From NCBI GenBank assembly GCA_016936665.1, contig JAFGXI010000032.1:16536-80535 (forward strand): 64,000 bases of DNA. Direction: 5' to 3'. Below the pieces are notes generated by a model. That model saw only the letters and a program-made list of their open reading frames with translations, searched no databases and had not been told where the DNA came from. Positions 18,926-28,938 of the stretch are shown in pieces. This stretch comes from Bacteroidales bacterium. Its GTDB lineage: Bacteria > Bacteroidota > Bacteroidia > Bacteroidales > JAFGXI01. The number at the start of each line of letters is the position of its first letter. Positions within the stretch are counted from its first letter, which is position 1. Made by a program: the position numbers and the translations under genes.

Positions 18926-19750
18926 ATGAAATCTATTTTCAGCATTATATTCATTTTTATTGCCAGCTATGTATGGTCGCAAAATGTAGGTCAACAAGGC
19001 GACTCCTTAGTTAATTACAAAGACATTAACGGGCATAAACACGGGAAATGGACTAAGCAATACGAAAGTGGTAAAACTGCTTATATTGCTCATTTTAAAA
19101 ATGATAAGCTAGTTGGTTTGTACCAACGTTTTTACCCAAACGGAAAGCTGATTATGGAAGTAAATTACGAAGACAATGAATCGGGTTATGCCAAACTTTA
19201 TTACGACGATGGAACACTTTTAGCCGAAGGCCATTACATTCAAAAAAACATTAAAGATGGACTTTGGAAATTTTATGGCACCGATGGTAAATTAGTAGTT
19301 GAGACCAATTACGAAAAAGGCATTATTAATGGAAAACAAACCAAATATTACCGCAATGGCAATAAAATGGAAGAAATCGATTTGATAAACGGCAAAAAAG
19401 ACGGTTTATGGACTCGATACTTCGAAAATGGCAAAGAACGAATGAAAGCCAGAATGATTAACGATAAACGCAATGGGTTACTGTATGTCTATTATCCAAG
19501 TGGTAAATATTATTGCAAGGGGCGTTACGAGAACAATCTTAAAACCGGGCCTTGGGTCTATTACAACGAAGACGGTAGCATTAAAAGAGAAACGGAATTT
19601 ATCAACGGCCATGCCGACGACCAAGAACAAATTGACGAAGAAACCACTAAAATGATTGAAGAGTGGGAACAAATGAAAGGTGTAATTCCTGACCCCGACA
19701 TGGATAATATGATGAATTACGATCAAAAATACAGCCCTCTCAGAAAATAA
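18926..19750 (+). CDS. Secreted MORN-variant (YwqK-like) repeat protein
   Basis: Signal peptide, then about eight G.W..Y...G repeats (HGKWTKQYESGK, DGLWKFYGTDGK, DGLWTRYFENGK, TGPWVYYNEDGS). Confidence 0.85.
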   Translation: MKSIFSIIFIFIASYVWSQNVGQQGDSLVNYKDINGHKHGKWTKQYESGKTAYIAHFKNDKLVGLYQRFYPNGKLIMEVNYEDNESGYAKLYYDDGTLLAEGHYIQKNIKDGLWKFYGTDGKLVVETNYEKGIINGKQTKYYRNGNKMEEIDLINGKKDGLWTRYFENGKERMKARMINDKRNGLLYVYYPSGKYYCKGRYENNLKTGPWVYYNEDGSIKRETEFINGHADDQEQIDEETTKMIEEWEQMKGVIPDPDMDNMMNYDQKYSPLRK

Positions 19751-20445
19751 TGTCTTTCGTAAAGCCTTTATTGGCAGGCATATTGTTAATTATAGCATTA
19801 GTTTCTTGTCAGAAAGAAGAGAGTCAAACGATTGAGCCAAGTTGGCCGATCAACGATTTTTTCCCTATCGAACTTGGGCAACAACTGATCTACAAAGTTA
19901 CCGACATTACCATCGATGGCCCTATCGACCTCAACGATACTATTGAGTACGAACTTATGGAATATGTAGAATCTAAAATCGATTCAAACGAAACTTATCA
20001 AACCTATCGATTGGAGAGATATACCAGAAGTAACACCTCAATGAATTGGAGAATTAAAAATGTGTGGCAGATTCGCCAATACAAACAAAGCATTCATAAA
20101 ATTGAAGACAATATCGACTACATCAGATTACTAACGCCGGCACAACAATACGACCAATGGAATAGTAATGCATTCAACGATGAAGGAGAAACAGAAGCTG
20201 AATTAACAAATATTGAGACAATCGGTATCTTAAATGCCAATCGAAAAGTAGCCACCGTAAATTATATCGATCAATTCAGCTTAATCGACAAACATTATTC
20301 TTCCGAGCAATATGCTTTAGGCATTGGACTTATCTCTAAAACAATTATTAATGTCGATTTATATTTCGATCCGGAAACCGACTGGCAAACCCGCATCGAA
20401 AAAGGACATATTTACCAACAAGAAATCATCGAACTGAATGAATAA
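19750..20445 (+). CDS. Uncharacterised lipoprotein
   Basis: Lipobox LVSCQ; start shares a base with the upstream stop (TAATG) and its 3' end overlaps the next ORF by 8 nt. Confidence 0.8.
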   Translation: MSFVKPLLAGILLIIALVSCQKEESQTIEPSWPINDFFPIELGQQLIYKVTDITIDGPIDLNDTIEYELMEYVESKIDSNETYQTYRLERYTRSNTSMNWRIKNVWQIRQYKQSIHKIEDNIDYIRLLTPAQQYDQWNSNAFNDEGETEAELTNIETIGILNANRKVATVNYIDQFSLIDKHYSSEQYALGIGLISKTIINVDLYFDPETDWQTRIEKGHIYQQEIIELNE

Positions 20446-22081
20446 ATTTTACTTTTTTTGCGTCGCCATCTCAATTTCATTATTATCATCGGCTCAACTC
20501 GCCCCTAATACATATTGGATTCAGTTTAAAAATAAAAACAATACTTCGTTTTCGTTAACCGAGCCCGAAGCCTATTTATCCGACAGAGCCATTGGGCGAA
20601 GAGAACGATACAGCATAGCCATCGATTCTACCGATCTTCCGGTCAATTCTTGGTACTTAGATTCCCTCGTTAATAAAGGCGCAAGCATTCTAATTGTGAG
20701 TAAATGGTTTAATGGTGCTGCCATTTATACCGATAATAGCTTGGTTTTGGATGCGATTTATCAACTCGATTTTGTCGATCAGGGTATTTCCACATCTACA
20801 CAATTTAGCATGAATTTTTTTCCTGAGAATGAAGTGCCAAACACCGCTTCAATCCAAACAGACGTTTTTGATTATGGCAGCGCATCAAGTCAAATAAATT
20901 TGCATGCCGGACAAGTTTTGCACAACCACGGTTACCAAGGACAAGGCATGATAATCGCCATATTAGACTCCGGATTTGATGGTATAGACCAAATCGATGC
21001 TTTCGATAGTATATTCGACAATCATCAAATTTTGGCCACTTGGGATTTTGTAGCTCACGAAGCCAATGTTTACAATGATCATAACCATGGTAAATCTGTG
21101 TTATCGACCATTGCAGCGAACATACCAGGTAGCTTTATAGGGACAGCCCCTAAAGCAAACTTTTTACTTTTTCGTACCGAAAATACAGCTTCAGAATATA
21201 AAATTGAAGAGATTAACTGGATTGCAGCCGCCGAAATGGCCGACAGTATTGGAGCAGATGTTGTTAACACCAGTTTGGGTTATAATATATATTCTTTGCC
21301 ATCGCACTCTTATACATGGAACGATTTAAACGATGTTACCGCACCCATAACCATTGCTACAAATATGGCAGCAGATAAAGGCATGCTTATGGTAACCAGT
21401 GCAGGAAACGAAGGAACAAATTCATGGAAAAAAATCACATCACCAGCCGATGCTTCTAAGGGATTAACCGTAGGAGCTTGCGATGCCAACGGAAATTATG
21501 TAAGCTTTAGCTCAAAAGGCTTTACAGTCGATGGCGACATCAAGCCCGATGTTTGTGCCATGGGACAAAGTGCAACTGTTATCACAGCTAGCAGTGTAAC
21601 CACCGGCAACGGAACTTCCTTTTCTTCGCCAATTATGTGTGGTTTGGCCACTTGTTTATGGCAGGTTAATCGGAACAAAACAAACATGGAAATTATCGAT
21701 CTTATTCAAAGACATTCCAATCAGTACAATAATCCCGATAGTTTAATGGGCTACGGCATTCCTAACTTTTCAACTGCATACGAGGAGTTAACAACCGATA
21801 TTGAAATTATTAACTCGCAAAAAAATCAACTCATCAAAATATATCCCACTGTTTTTAATGATGAGCTTCATATCAAATATTTCTCAACAATTGCCAGCCC
21901 AATTGAGCTTAGTCTATTCGATATGAGAGGTCAGATAATTTTTCAAAGTCATTGTTTGAGCGATTCCAATGTAATCAGTTATTTTAATATCCCCGATTTA
22001 TCGAACTTATCATCTGGCGTTTATATTTTAAAACTTGTTGAAGGGCAAAATATCTACACTGAACAACTTATAAAATATTAA
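20438..22081 (+). CDS. S8 (subtilisin-like) serine protease with T9SS type A C-terminal sorting domain
   Basis: Asp box IIAILDSGFDG, His box DHNHGKSVLSTIAAN, Ser box GTSFSSPIMCG; C-terminal KIYPTVFNDELHIKY...LSSGVYILKLVEGQNIYTEQLIKY. Confidence 0.92.
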   Translation: MNKFYFFCVAISISLLSSAQLAPNTYWIQFKNKNNTSFSLTEPEAYLSDRAIGRRERYSIAIDSTDLPVNSWYLDSLVNKGASILIVSKWFNGAAIYTDNSLVLDAIYQLDFVDQGISTSTQFSMNFFPENEVPNTASIQTDVFDYGSASSQINLHAGQVLHNHGYQGQGMIIAILDSGFDGIDQIDAFDSIFDNHQILATWDFVAHEANVYNDHNHGKSVLSTIAANIPGSFIGTAPKANFLLFRTENTASEYKIEEINWIAAAEMADSIGADVVNTSLGYNIYSLPSHSYTWNDLNDVTAPITIATNMAADKGMLMVTSAGNEGTNSWKKITSPADASKGLTVGACDANGNYVSFSSKGFTVDGDIKPDVCAMGQSATVITASSVTTGNGTSFSSPIMCGLATCLWQVNRNKTNMEIIDLIQRHSNQYNNPDSLMGYGIPNFSTAYEELTTDIEIINSQKNQLIKIYPTVFNDELHIKYFSTIASPIELSLFDMRGQIIFQSHCLSDSNVISYFNIPDLSNLSSGVYILKLVEGQNIYTEQLIKY

Positions 22082-22089
22082 AGCTTCAA

Positions 22090-22980
22090 ATGAAACAACT
22101 TGAACGCCAGTTATGGCAATGGATATGGCTTATAGGATTAGCTTTTATCTGGGGAAGCTCGTTTATTTTAATTAAAAAAGGTTTGATTTCTTATTCGCCT
22201 GAGCAGGTTGCAGCCTATCGTATGTTTTTTGCTGCAATTCTCATTTCGCCCATAGCCATCAAGCATTTGAAAAGTGTAACACGGAAAAACTGGATTTACA
22301 TTCTCGAAGTAGCCTTTATTGGTAATGCTATTCCTGCCTACCTTTTTTCTTTAGGGCAAACACATATCAGCAGTACTCTAGCCGGTATTTTAAACTCGAT
22401 CACCCCAATTGCAACGCTGATCGTTGGCTTGCTTATGTTCAAAGCTCAAGCAACATGGAAAAACATTTTAGGTTTATTTATCGGGCTGGTTGGTGCGATT
22501 GGTTTAATCTTGTCTGGTAATAAAACAATCGATGGAGAATTTTTCTATTCGATGCTTATAGTTATCGCCGGAATAATGTATGCATTCAATCTGAATATTA
22601 TCAAAAACATGTTGCAAGATTTAAGTGGTGTAGCAATCACATCTATTGCATTTTTAATGACATTGCCCGTAAGTACTTTTTTCCTATTCAATATTGGTTT
22701 TGGAGCCGTTAAAAACGTTGAATTCGCTAACATTTCACTGATGTATATATTCATTTTAGCAACTTTTAGTTCGGCTATCGCTGTTATTGGTTTTAATATT
22801 TTAGTCAAATATACTTCAGCTATTTTTGCATCGTCGGTAACCTATATTATCCCGATCTTTGCCGTAATGTGGGGTCTTTTAGATGGCGAATCAGTTCAAG
22901 GTTTGCAAGTTATAGGGTTATCTATCATCATTGCAGGAATTTATTTAGTTAACCTACCAAAAAGTAAAAAACATGTCTAA
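22090..22980 (+). CDS. DMT superfamily (EamA) transporter
   Basis: About ten TM segments, FIWGSSFILIKKGL and duplicated EamA halves. Confidence 0.88.
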   Translation: MKQLERQLWQWIWLIGLAFIWGSSFILIKKGLISYSPEQVAAYRMFFAAILISPIAIKHLKSVTRKNWIYILEVAFIGNAIPAYLFSLGQTHISSTLAGILNSITPIATLIVGLLMFKAQATWKNILGLFIGLVGAIGLILSGNKTIDGEFFYSMLIVIAGIMYAFNLNIIKNMLQDLSGVAITSIAFLMTLPVSTFFLFNIGFGAVKNVEFANISLMYIFILATFSSAIAVIGFNILVKYTSAIFASSVTYIIPIFAVMWGLLDGESVQGLQVIGLSIIIAGIYLVNLPKSKKHV

Positions 22981-23052
22981 ATTCTTAAAAACAAGTTCGA
23001 CGAATATTGTTATTTATCCTTTGGCAGGCAACGTCAGAAAATACAACGAAAT

Positions 23053-24663
23053 ATGATAAAAAGAATAGCACTGGCCTCGGTTTCGGGAGTATTATTTAGT
23101 TTAGCTTGGACAAGTTGGGGTTTAGGTTGGTCGCTTTGGTTTGCCTTCATTCCATTGTTTTATATTGAAGATTTTTTCGATCGAAACAAAGGACAATACA
23201 CTTCTATTCAAATGTTCTATTATTCCTATCTAGGTTTTTTTATATGGAACAGCATAAGCACATGGTGGGTTAGTAATTCTACCCTAGGCGGTGGTATTGC
23301 GGCCGTTGTTTTAAACACACTTTTTTATGCTATTTTATTTTGGTTTTTTCATATAATAAAACGAAAAATGGGAAAGCACACCGGCTATTCAGCATTATTG
23401 TTGTTTTGGTTGGCTTTCGAACGTTTGTATCTGAACGGTGAAATATCGTGGACTTGGCTAGTTTTAGGCAACGGATTTGCTAACAACATTGGATTAATTC
23501 AATGGTACGAATTTACAGGCACTTTGGGAGGTAGTTTGTGGGTTTTGCTCATCAATATTATGTTGTTTCAATGGATTCAGCATCTATTAAAATACAAAAC
23601 TCTTTATGGGCAGTATATTTTTAGTCTTTTATTCGCAATCGTTTGGTTGGCACCTATTCTTCTTTCCAATTATCTTTATCACCGCAATGAAGAGGAAACA
23701 GAAAGCATCCGCGTTTCCATTATTCAACCAAATATTGATCCATACAACGAAAAATTTGGTGGTTCGAGTTCTTACGAACAACTTAAAAAAATGATTCAAT
23801 TGTTTGAAGACCAAGGTAATAAAGATGCTGATTTTATAATTTTGCCTGAAACAGCCATTGATGATGGGATCTTCGAGAACGACTTCATGCAATTTAGAAC
23901 TATTGCTACCATTGATGCATGGATGCAAAAGCACCCTAAAACAAGTATTATTCTTGGAGCTACAACCCGATACTTATACCCTGAAGGTATAACAACACCA
24001 ACCGCTAGAATTTGGCCGGTCGATACTAGTCTCAGATACGATTTATTTAATACTGCATTGCAAATTAATAACAACGACAGCGTTCAAGTCTATCATAAAT
24101 CGAAATTAGTGATTGGTGTTGAAATGACACCGTATCCGGCTTTTTTCAAACTCTTCGAAGACTTTATTATTAATTTAGGTGGTACAACAGGGAATTTAGG
24201 TAGCCAAGCTGAACGCAGTGTATTTTACAACTCTAAAAACAATGCAATAGCAGCACCTGTTATTTGCTACGAATCGATCTATGGAGAATTTGTGACCGAA
24301 TATGTTCAAAAAGGAGCAAACTTTATAAGTATTATCACTAACGACGGTTGGTGGGGCGACACGCCGGGTTATCGTCAACATTTGAGCTTTGCTAAATTGC
24401 GAGCAATAGAAACTCGCAGATGGATAGCAAGATCTGCTAACACAGGCGTTTCAGCTATCATCAACGATAAAGGGGAAATACTTAAATCTACTAACTACTG
24501 GGTGCCCGATGTGCTTAACGGCGATCTTAAACTGAATAACAGAATTACATATTTTGTAAAAAATGGAGACTTTATAGGACGAATTGCTCAGTTTTTTAGT
24601 TTATTACTCTTACTTTCGCTGTTCATTGCTTGGATTAGAAACAGAAAAAACCCAAGCGTATAA
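23053..24663 (+). CDS. lnt: Apolipoprotein N-acyltransferase
   Basis: 536 aa; N-terminal TM bundle plus nitrilase domain (FIILPETAIDDG, YHKSKLVIGVEMTPY, APVICYESIYGEFVTEYVQKGANFISIITNDGWWGDTPGYRQH). Confidence 0.94.
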   Translation: MIKRIALASVSGVLFSLAWTSWGLGWSLWFAFIPLFYIEDFFDRNKGQYTSIQMFYYSYLGFFIWNSISTWWVSNSTLGGGIAAVVLNTLFYAILFWFFHIIKRKMGKHTGYSALLLFWLAFERLYLNGEISWTWLVLGNGFANNIGLIQWYEFTGTLGGSLWVLLINIMLFQWIQHLLKYKTLYGQYIFSLLFAIVWLAPILLSNYLYHRNEEETESIRVSIIQPNIDPYNEKFGGSSSYEQLKKMIQLFEDQGNKDADFIILPETAIDDGIFENDFMQFRTIATIDAWMQKHPKTSIILGATTRYLYPEGITTPTARIWPVDTSLRYDLFNTALQINNNDSVQVYHKSKLVIGVEMTPYPAFFKLFEDFIINLGGTTGNLGSQAERSVFYNSKNNAIAAPVICYESIYGEFVTEYVQKGANFISIITNDGWWGDTPGYRQHLSFAKLRAIETRRWIARSANTGVSAIINDKGEILKSTNYWVPDVLNGDLKLNNRITYFVKNGDFIGRIAQFFSLLLLLSLFIAWIRNRKNPSV

Positions 24664-24665
24664 TT

Positions 24666-26003
24666 TTGTCGATGAAAGAAGATTTAACCGTAGGGAAAGC
24701 CAGCAGACAGATTTTCAAATTTGCACTTCCTATGTTAGTAGGCAATGTGTTTCAGCAAGCATACAACTTGGTCGATAGTGCTGTAGTTGGAAGATATATT
24801 GGCAAGCAAGCATTAGCCGCAGTGGGAGCTTCATTTCCTATCATCTTTCTTTTAATTTCTCTAATTATTGGTGTTGCAACAGGCGCAACGATCATGATTG
24901 CTCAGTTTTATGGAGCAGGGAAAATGGATAAAATAAAGTTGACCAATTCCACACTGATGATATTTTTAATGGCAGCGGCTGTTGTCATTAGCTTTATTGG
25001 AATCACATGGACACGAGAAATTTTTAAATTGATTCAACTCCCAGAAGAACTAATGGACCAAGCAAGTATTTATCTTCAGGTCTATTTGCTAGGCTTGGTC
25101 TTCTTTTTTGGATACAACGGAATAGCAGCCGTATTAAGAGGATTGGGCGATTCTAAAACGCCATTGTACTTCCTTATTATGGCAACCTTAATCAATATAG
25201 GGCTAGACTTGTTGTTCGTAATTGTGTTTGGCTTTGGTGTTGAGGGGACTGCATATGCTACAATAATTAGTCAAGGTATAGCATTTATTGCCGCCATCAT
25301 ATATTTGCATCGGCGCGACGATATTATTCAGTTTAAATTTAAAGATTTAAAATTTGATAAAGCTTTATATGTGCAATCGATAAAAATTGGATTGCCATCG
25401 GGTTTGCAAGCTACTTTTGTGGCTTTAGGAATGACCGCAGTGCTGGGAATTGTAAACACTTTTGGAACCGATGTGGTTGCCGGATATTCTGTTGCCATCC
25501 GACTAGATGCACTAGCAACTTTACCGGCCATGAACTTTGCTGCTGCGCTAACCACATTTGTTGGTCAAAATATTGGTGCCGGAAAAATGGATAGAGTCAA
25601 TGCCGGATACCGTTCTACCTTACTGATGTCGAGTATTTTTTCGATTGTTATAAGTATAATCTTTTACTTTTTTGGACCGGATCTCATGCGCTTATTTACA
25701 AACCAAGAAAGCGTAATAAAGGTGGGTGTTGAGTACCTGATTATTGTATCTTCTTTCTATGTTATCTTCTCAGCAATGTTTGCTAATAATGCTGTTTTGA
25801 GAGGTGCCGGAGATACTTTAATTCCGATGATAATCACTTTGATAGCCTTATGGGTTGTTCGCGTTCCTGCTTCTTATTTCTTGTCGCAAAAATATGGCGA
25901 AGTCGGAATTTGGTGGTCGTTACCACTGGCTTGGATTATTGGCCTAATCTTTTCATATGCCTACTATAAAACTGGTCGTTGGAAAAGAAAAAAGGTGGTT
26001 TAG
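24666..26003 (+). CDS. MATE family efflux transporter
   Basis: 445 aa; 12 TM, PMLVGNVFQQAYNLVDSAVVGRYIGKQALAAVGASFPI; possible start at 24672. Confidence 0.92.
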   Translation: MSMKEDLTVGKASRQIFKFALPMLVGNVFQQAYNLVDSAVVGRYIGKQALAAVGASFPIIFLLISLIIGVATGATIMIAQFYGAGKMDKIKLTNSTLMIFLMAAAVVISFIGITWTREIFKLIQLPEELMDQASIYLQVYLLGLVFFFGYNGIAAVLRGLGDSKTPLYFLIMATLINIGLDLLFVIVFGFGVEGTAYATIISQGIAFIAAIIYLHRRDDIIQFKFKDLKFDKALYVQSIKIGLPSGLQATFVALGMTAVLGIVNTFGTDVVAGYSVAIRLDALATLPAMNFAAALTTFVGQNIGAGKMDRVNAGYRSTLLMSSIFSIVISIIFYFFGPDLMRLFTNQESVIKVGVEYLIIVSSFYVIFSAMFANNAVLRGAGDTLIPMIITLIALWVVRVPASYFLSQKYGEVGIWWSLPLAWIIGLIFSYAYYKTGRWKRKKVV

Positions 26004-26137
26004 TAACTGTAAAAGCTTCCGAATAGTAAAATAGTACCGACCCTATATTGAACATAGAGGTTTGATATTAGCAAATCAATCTGACAATAGAAATCTTTAC
26101 AAATACAAAGACACCCCTGTATGTTTGTATAATCAGC

Positions 26138-26180
26138 TATAGACAATTCATGTATAGACAATTCATGAATTGTCTATACA
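26138..26180. repeat. 30-bp perfect palindrome (26151-26180) plus upstream direct copy of one arm
   Basis: tgtatagacaattca|tgaattgtctataca is an exact inverted repeat; the arm tatagacaattcatg also occurs immediately upstream from 26139. Confidence 0.9.
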
Positions 26181-26195
26181 AATATTGGTTAATAT

Positions 26196-26226
26196 AAAAA
26201 AGCCCTCTCAGATGAGAAGGCTTTTT
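26196..26226. terminator. Bidirectional terminator-like hairpin
   Basis: aaaaagccctctca gatgagaaggcttttt; A-tract and T-tract on either side. Confidence 0.75.
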
Positions 26227-26242
26227 ATTAATTATATTTTAA

Positions 26243-26488
26243 CTATTGATTGACCTTTGTTTTTTGGAATAAACCAATGCCTGAAGGTGTATCGTTGGCA
26301 ACTGTAATTGAATATTTACCATCCAAATCCGTGATTGTTCCGTTGGCTGTGCCTTTTTCAATAATAGACACACCGGGAAGCGTCATGCCATCATCCGCAC
26401 TGCGAAGGGTGCCTGTAACAGTTTTTTGTGCCCAAAGCACACTCACCCCTACTATAACTAGTAAGAGCGTCATAAAACTTTTTTTCAT
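26243..26488 (-). pseudogene. Truncated SusC/RagA-type TonB-dependent receptor N-terminus (signal peptide plus partial carboxypeptidase-regulatory-like domain)
   Basis: MKKSFMTLLLVIVGVSVLWAQKTVTGTLRSADDGMTLPGVSIIEKGTANGTITDLDGKYSITVAND, then an unrelated 15-aa tail and stop; no plug or barrel follows. Confidence 0.75.
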
Positions 26489-26579
26489 AGGTCTTTGTTT
26501 AATAACAACACTAGGTTACTATAAATAACTGATTATTTAAGATTTTTTAACAGATAATTAATATGAAAATAACAAACAA

Positions 26580-28826
26580 TTACACCTCTATACCAACAAC
26601 AAGAATATCGTCTATTTGCTCGGCATCAGCTCGCCAGTCGTTAAATACTTGAATTACAAATTGATATTGATCTTCCAAACTTAGATCTGACGTTTGAAGT
26701 ATAAGTTTTTTAAATTGTAGTGCTTTAAATTTTTTTCCTTTTGGCCCTCCAAATTGATCGACAAAACCATCGGAAAAAAGGTAAATTCGGTCGCCTTTCT
26801 CCATTTTAATTTCGTGTGTTGTAAAACGATCCATCTTATCGTAAATAGCTATAGGCATTTTATCGGGCTTAATCTCATACAAATAATGGGTTTCATTTTC
26901 GAGCGCCAGTTGTATTTTTTTTAAGGAATCGGAATCCTGATCTATGGTCGAGGCTTCAATGTGGTTTTTCTTAATAATATAAATTGGATTATTGGCTCCC
27001 GCAAACTGAAGTATGTTGCTCTCTTTATTAAAGCTGATTAGTGCCATGTCCATCCCGTCTTTCTGCTCACCAATTTCTCCCTTTTGCTTAAGCGTATTGA
27101 TAATTTCTTTTCTCAATCGTCTTAAAATAACTCCCGGATGAAAGATGTATTCTTTAATCACAATTTCTTTCAGCAAAGAAATGCCTAACATACTCATAAA
27201 TGCCCCCGGTACACCATGCCCGGTAGAATCGCCAGCAGCTACAACTATAGTATTTTCGTCGTTTCCCCACCAATAAAAATCGCCACTTACAACATCGCGC
27301 GGTTTAAAAAGAATAAACTGTTGGGTAAAAAATTCTGATAGTAATTGTTCATTTGGCAAAGTTGCATTTTGAATTCGTTCAGCATAATCAATACTCTGCG
27401 AAACTTGTTGGTGTATATGTTCGATGTGTTCTTTTTGCAAATGCACCATATCGCGTTGGGCTTCTATCTCGTCGCGTTGCGCTGTTATTTCCTCGTTTTG
27501 CTGGGTTATTTCGGCATTTTTTAGTAATAGTATTTGATTGTTTTTTTTACGAATATTATTCTGACGAATAAATAAAAAAGCGAGCAATAACACTAGAATT
27601 ACACCAATAATTAGCGATGTATTTACTATTCTTTGCCGGTTGATAACAGCTTCGCTTAATTTATTTTTATTATTTAGCAGCTCAATTTCTTGTTCTTTTT
27701 TTTCGGTTTCATAACGGGTTTGTAGTTCTTGAATCGTTTTATTATTTTCTTCATTGATCAAAGAATCTTTAAACTCAACATACATTGCATAGTATGTGTT
27801 TGAGGCTTTATAATTCCCAATATTTTGATAAAGTTGAGCTAAAGCATGAGACGCAGTTAAAATATCGGCTTTTGCATCGATGGTTTTTGCTAACTCAATA
27901 CTTTTCAAATAATGCTTTATTGCCTCATCGTATTTACCCCATTCTTCGTTTACCATTCCTAACAAGACCAACACGTAAAGTTCGCCTTGTGCATCTTTTA
28001 AACCTACATATAATTTCTGAGACTCTAAAAGATAATTCATTGCCGATTGGTAGATCTGAAGTTCGTAATAAAGCTCGCCTATATTAGTAAAAACTAAAGC
28101 TAATTGTCTTTTGTTGTTGGACTTTTGCCAAACGTGCGCTGCGTTTTTGAAATAATCTAAGCAAGTTTGCGGATCGTCTTCATAATAATACAGAATACCG
28201 ATATTGTTGTATAAAAGCGCGATTTTTTCTGTGTCTTGTAGTTCTTGTCTTATTACCAGAGCTTTTTCGTAATATTGTTTGGCTCTTTTATAATCTTCGA
28301 GTTTATAATGGATGAGGCCGATATTGTTATACGACAAGGCCATTCCGTCTTTATCGCGCAACTTTTCCGACAGTTCTGCCGATTGGATAAAGAAATCGAG
28401 GGCTTTTGCTGTTTCTCCTAAATCGTCGTAAAAAATTCCTAAATTATTTAGCGCCGAAGAGGCCGCAGAGGTATCGTTCCGCTCAATAGCCATTTTTAAC
28501 GACTTTTGGAAATAGTAAATGGTGGAATCGTAATTCCCTTGAAGTTTGTAGGAAATTGCCAAGTTATTATAAACTTTTACTAAAAGGGTATCGATTTTAT
28601 TTTTTTGTGCTATCTCTAATGCTTTTTTAGCAAACATTAAAGCGCTATCGGCTTGTATATTTCTGTAATACTGCTCTAGTTTAAGATAAGCTCGCGTTCG
28701 TTGCGCAGGTGTTCCATTGTCTCTGACCGACAGAAGTGAATCGCGTTCTTCTTCGTTAGAGGCTACAACTAACAAACTCAAGCAAGTCAATACGAAAAAT
28801 AAAAAACGATTTTTAAACTGATTCAT
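26580..28826 (-). CDS. TPR repeat / TM / coiled-coil / SpoIIE-PP2C serine phosphatase
   Basis: Many TPRs (NNLGIFYDDLGETAKALDFFIQSAELSEKL), TM SLIIGVILVLLLAFLFI, ending in FKPRDVVSGDFYWWG...AAGDSTGHGVPGAFMSMLG...DRIYLFSDGFVDQFGG. Confidence 0.93.
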   Translation of the reverse strand: MNQFKNRFLFFVLTCLSLLVVASNEEERDSLLSVRDNGTPAQRTRAYLKLEQYYRNIQADSALMFAKKALEIAQKNKIDTLLVKVYNNLAISYKLQGNYDSTIYYFQKSLKMAIERNDTSAASSALNNLGIFYDDLGETAKALDFFIQSAELSEKLRDKDGMALSYNNIGLIHYKLEDYKRAKQYYEKALVIRQELQDTEKIALLYNNIGILYYYEDDPQTCLDYFKNAAHVWQKSNNKRQLALVFTNIGELYYELQIYQSAMNYLLESQKLYVGLKDAQGELYVLVLLGMVNEEWGKYDEAIKHYLKSIELAKTIDAKADILTASHALAQLYQNIGNYKASNTYYAMYVEFKDSLINEENNKTIQELQTRYETEKKEQEIELLNNKNKLSEAVINRQRIVNTSLIIGVILVLLLAFLFIRQNNIRKKNNQILLLKNAEITQQNEEITAQRDEIEAQRDMVHLQKEHIEHIHQQVSQSIDYAERIQNATLPNEQLLSEFFTQQFILFKPRDVVSGDFYWWGNDENTIVVAAGDSTGHGVPGAFMSMLGISLLKEIVIKEYIFHPGVILRRLRKEIINTLKQKGEIGEQKDGMDMALISFNKESNILQFAGANNPIYIIKKNHIEASTIDQDSDSLKKIQLALENETHYLYEIKPDKMPIAIYDKMDRFTTHEIKMEKGDRIYLFSDGFVDQFGGPKGKKFKALQFKKLILQTSDLSLEDQYQFVIQVFNDWRADAEQIDDILVVGIEV

Positions 28827-28938
28827 TCTCTAAGGTCTTATCAAATTAAAAATAAATATTAATTGTGGATTTACCAATTTTTATTAATCTTGCTGAACAT
28901 TTACGAGCGATATCCATTAATTAAAAAATTAAAATATT

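Noticed and set aside
18926-19750. Toxin-antitoxin module (YwqK family antitoxin naming)
   Set aside because: The protein is a secreted MORN-repeat protein with no toxin gene next to it; the database label would mislead.
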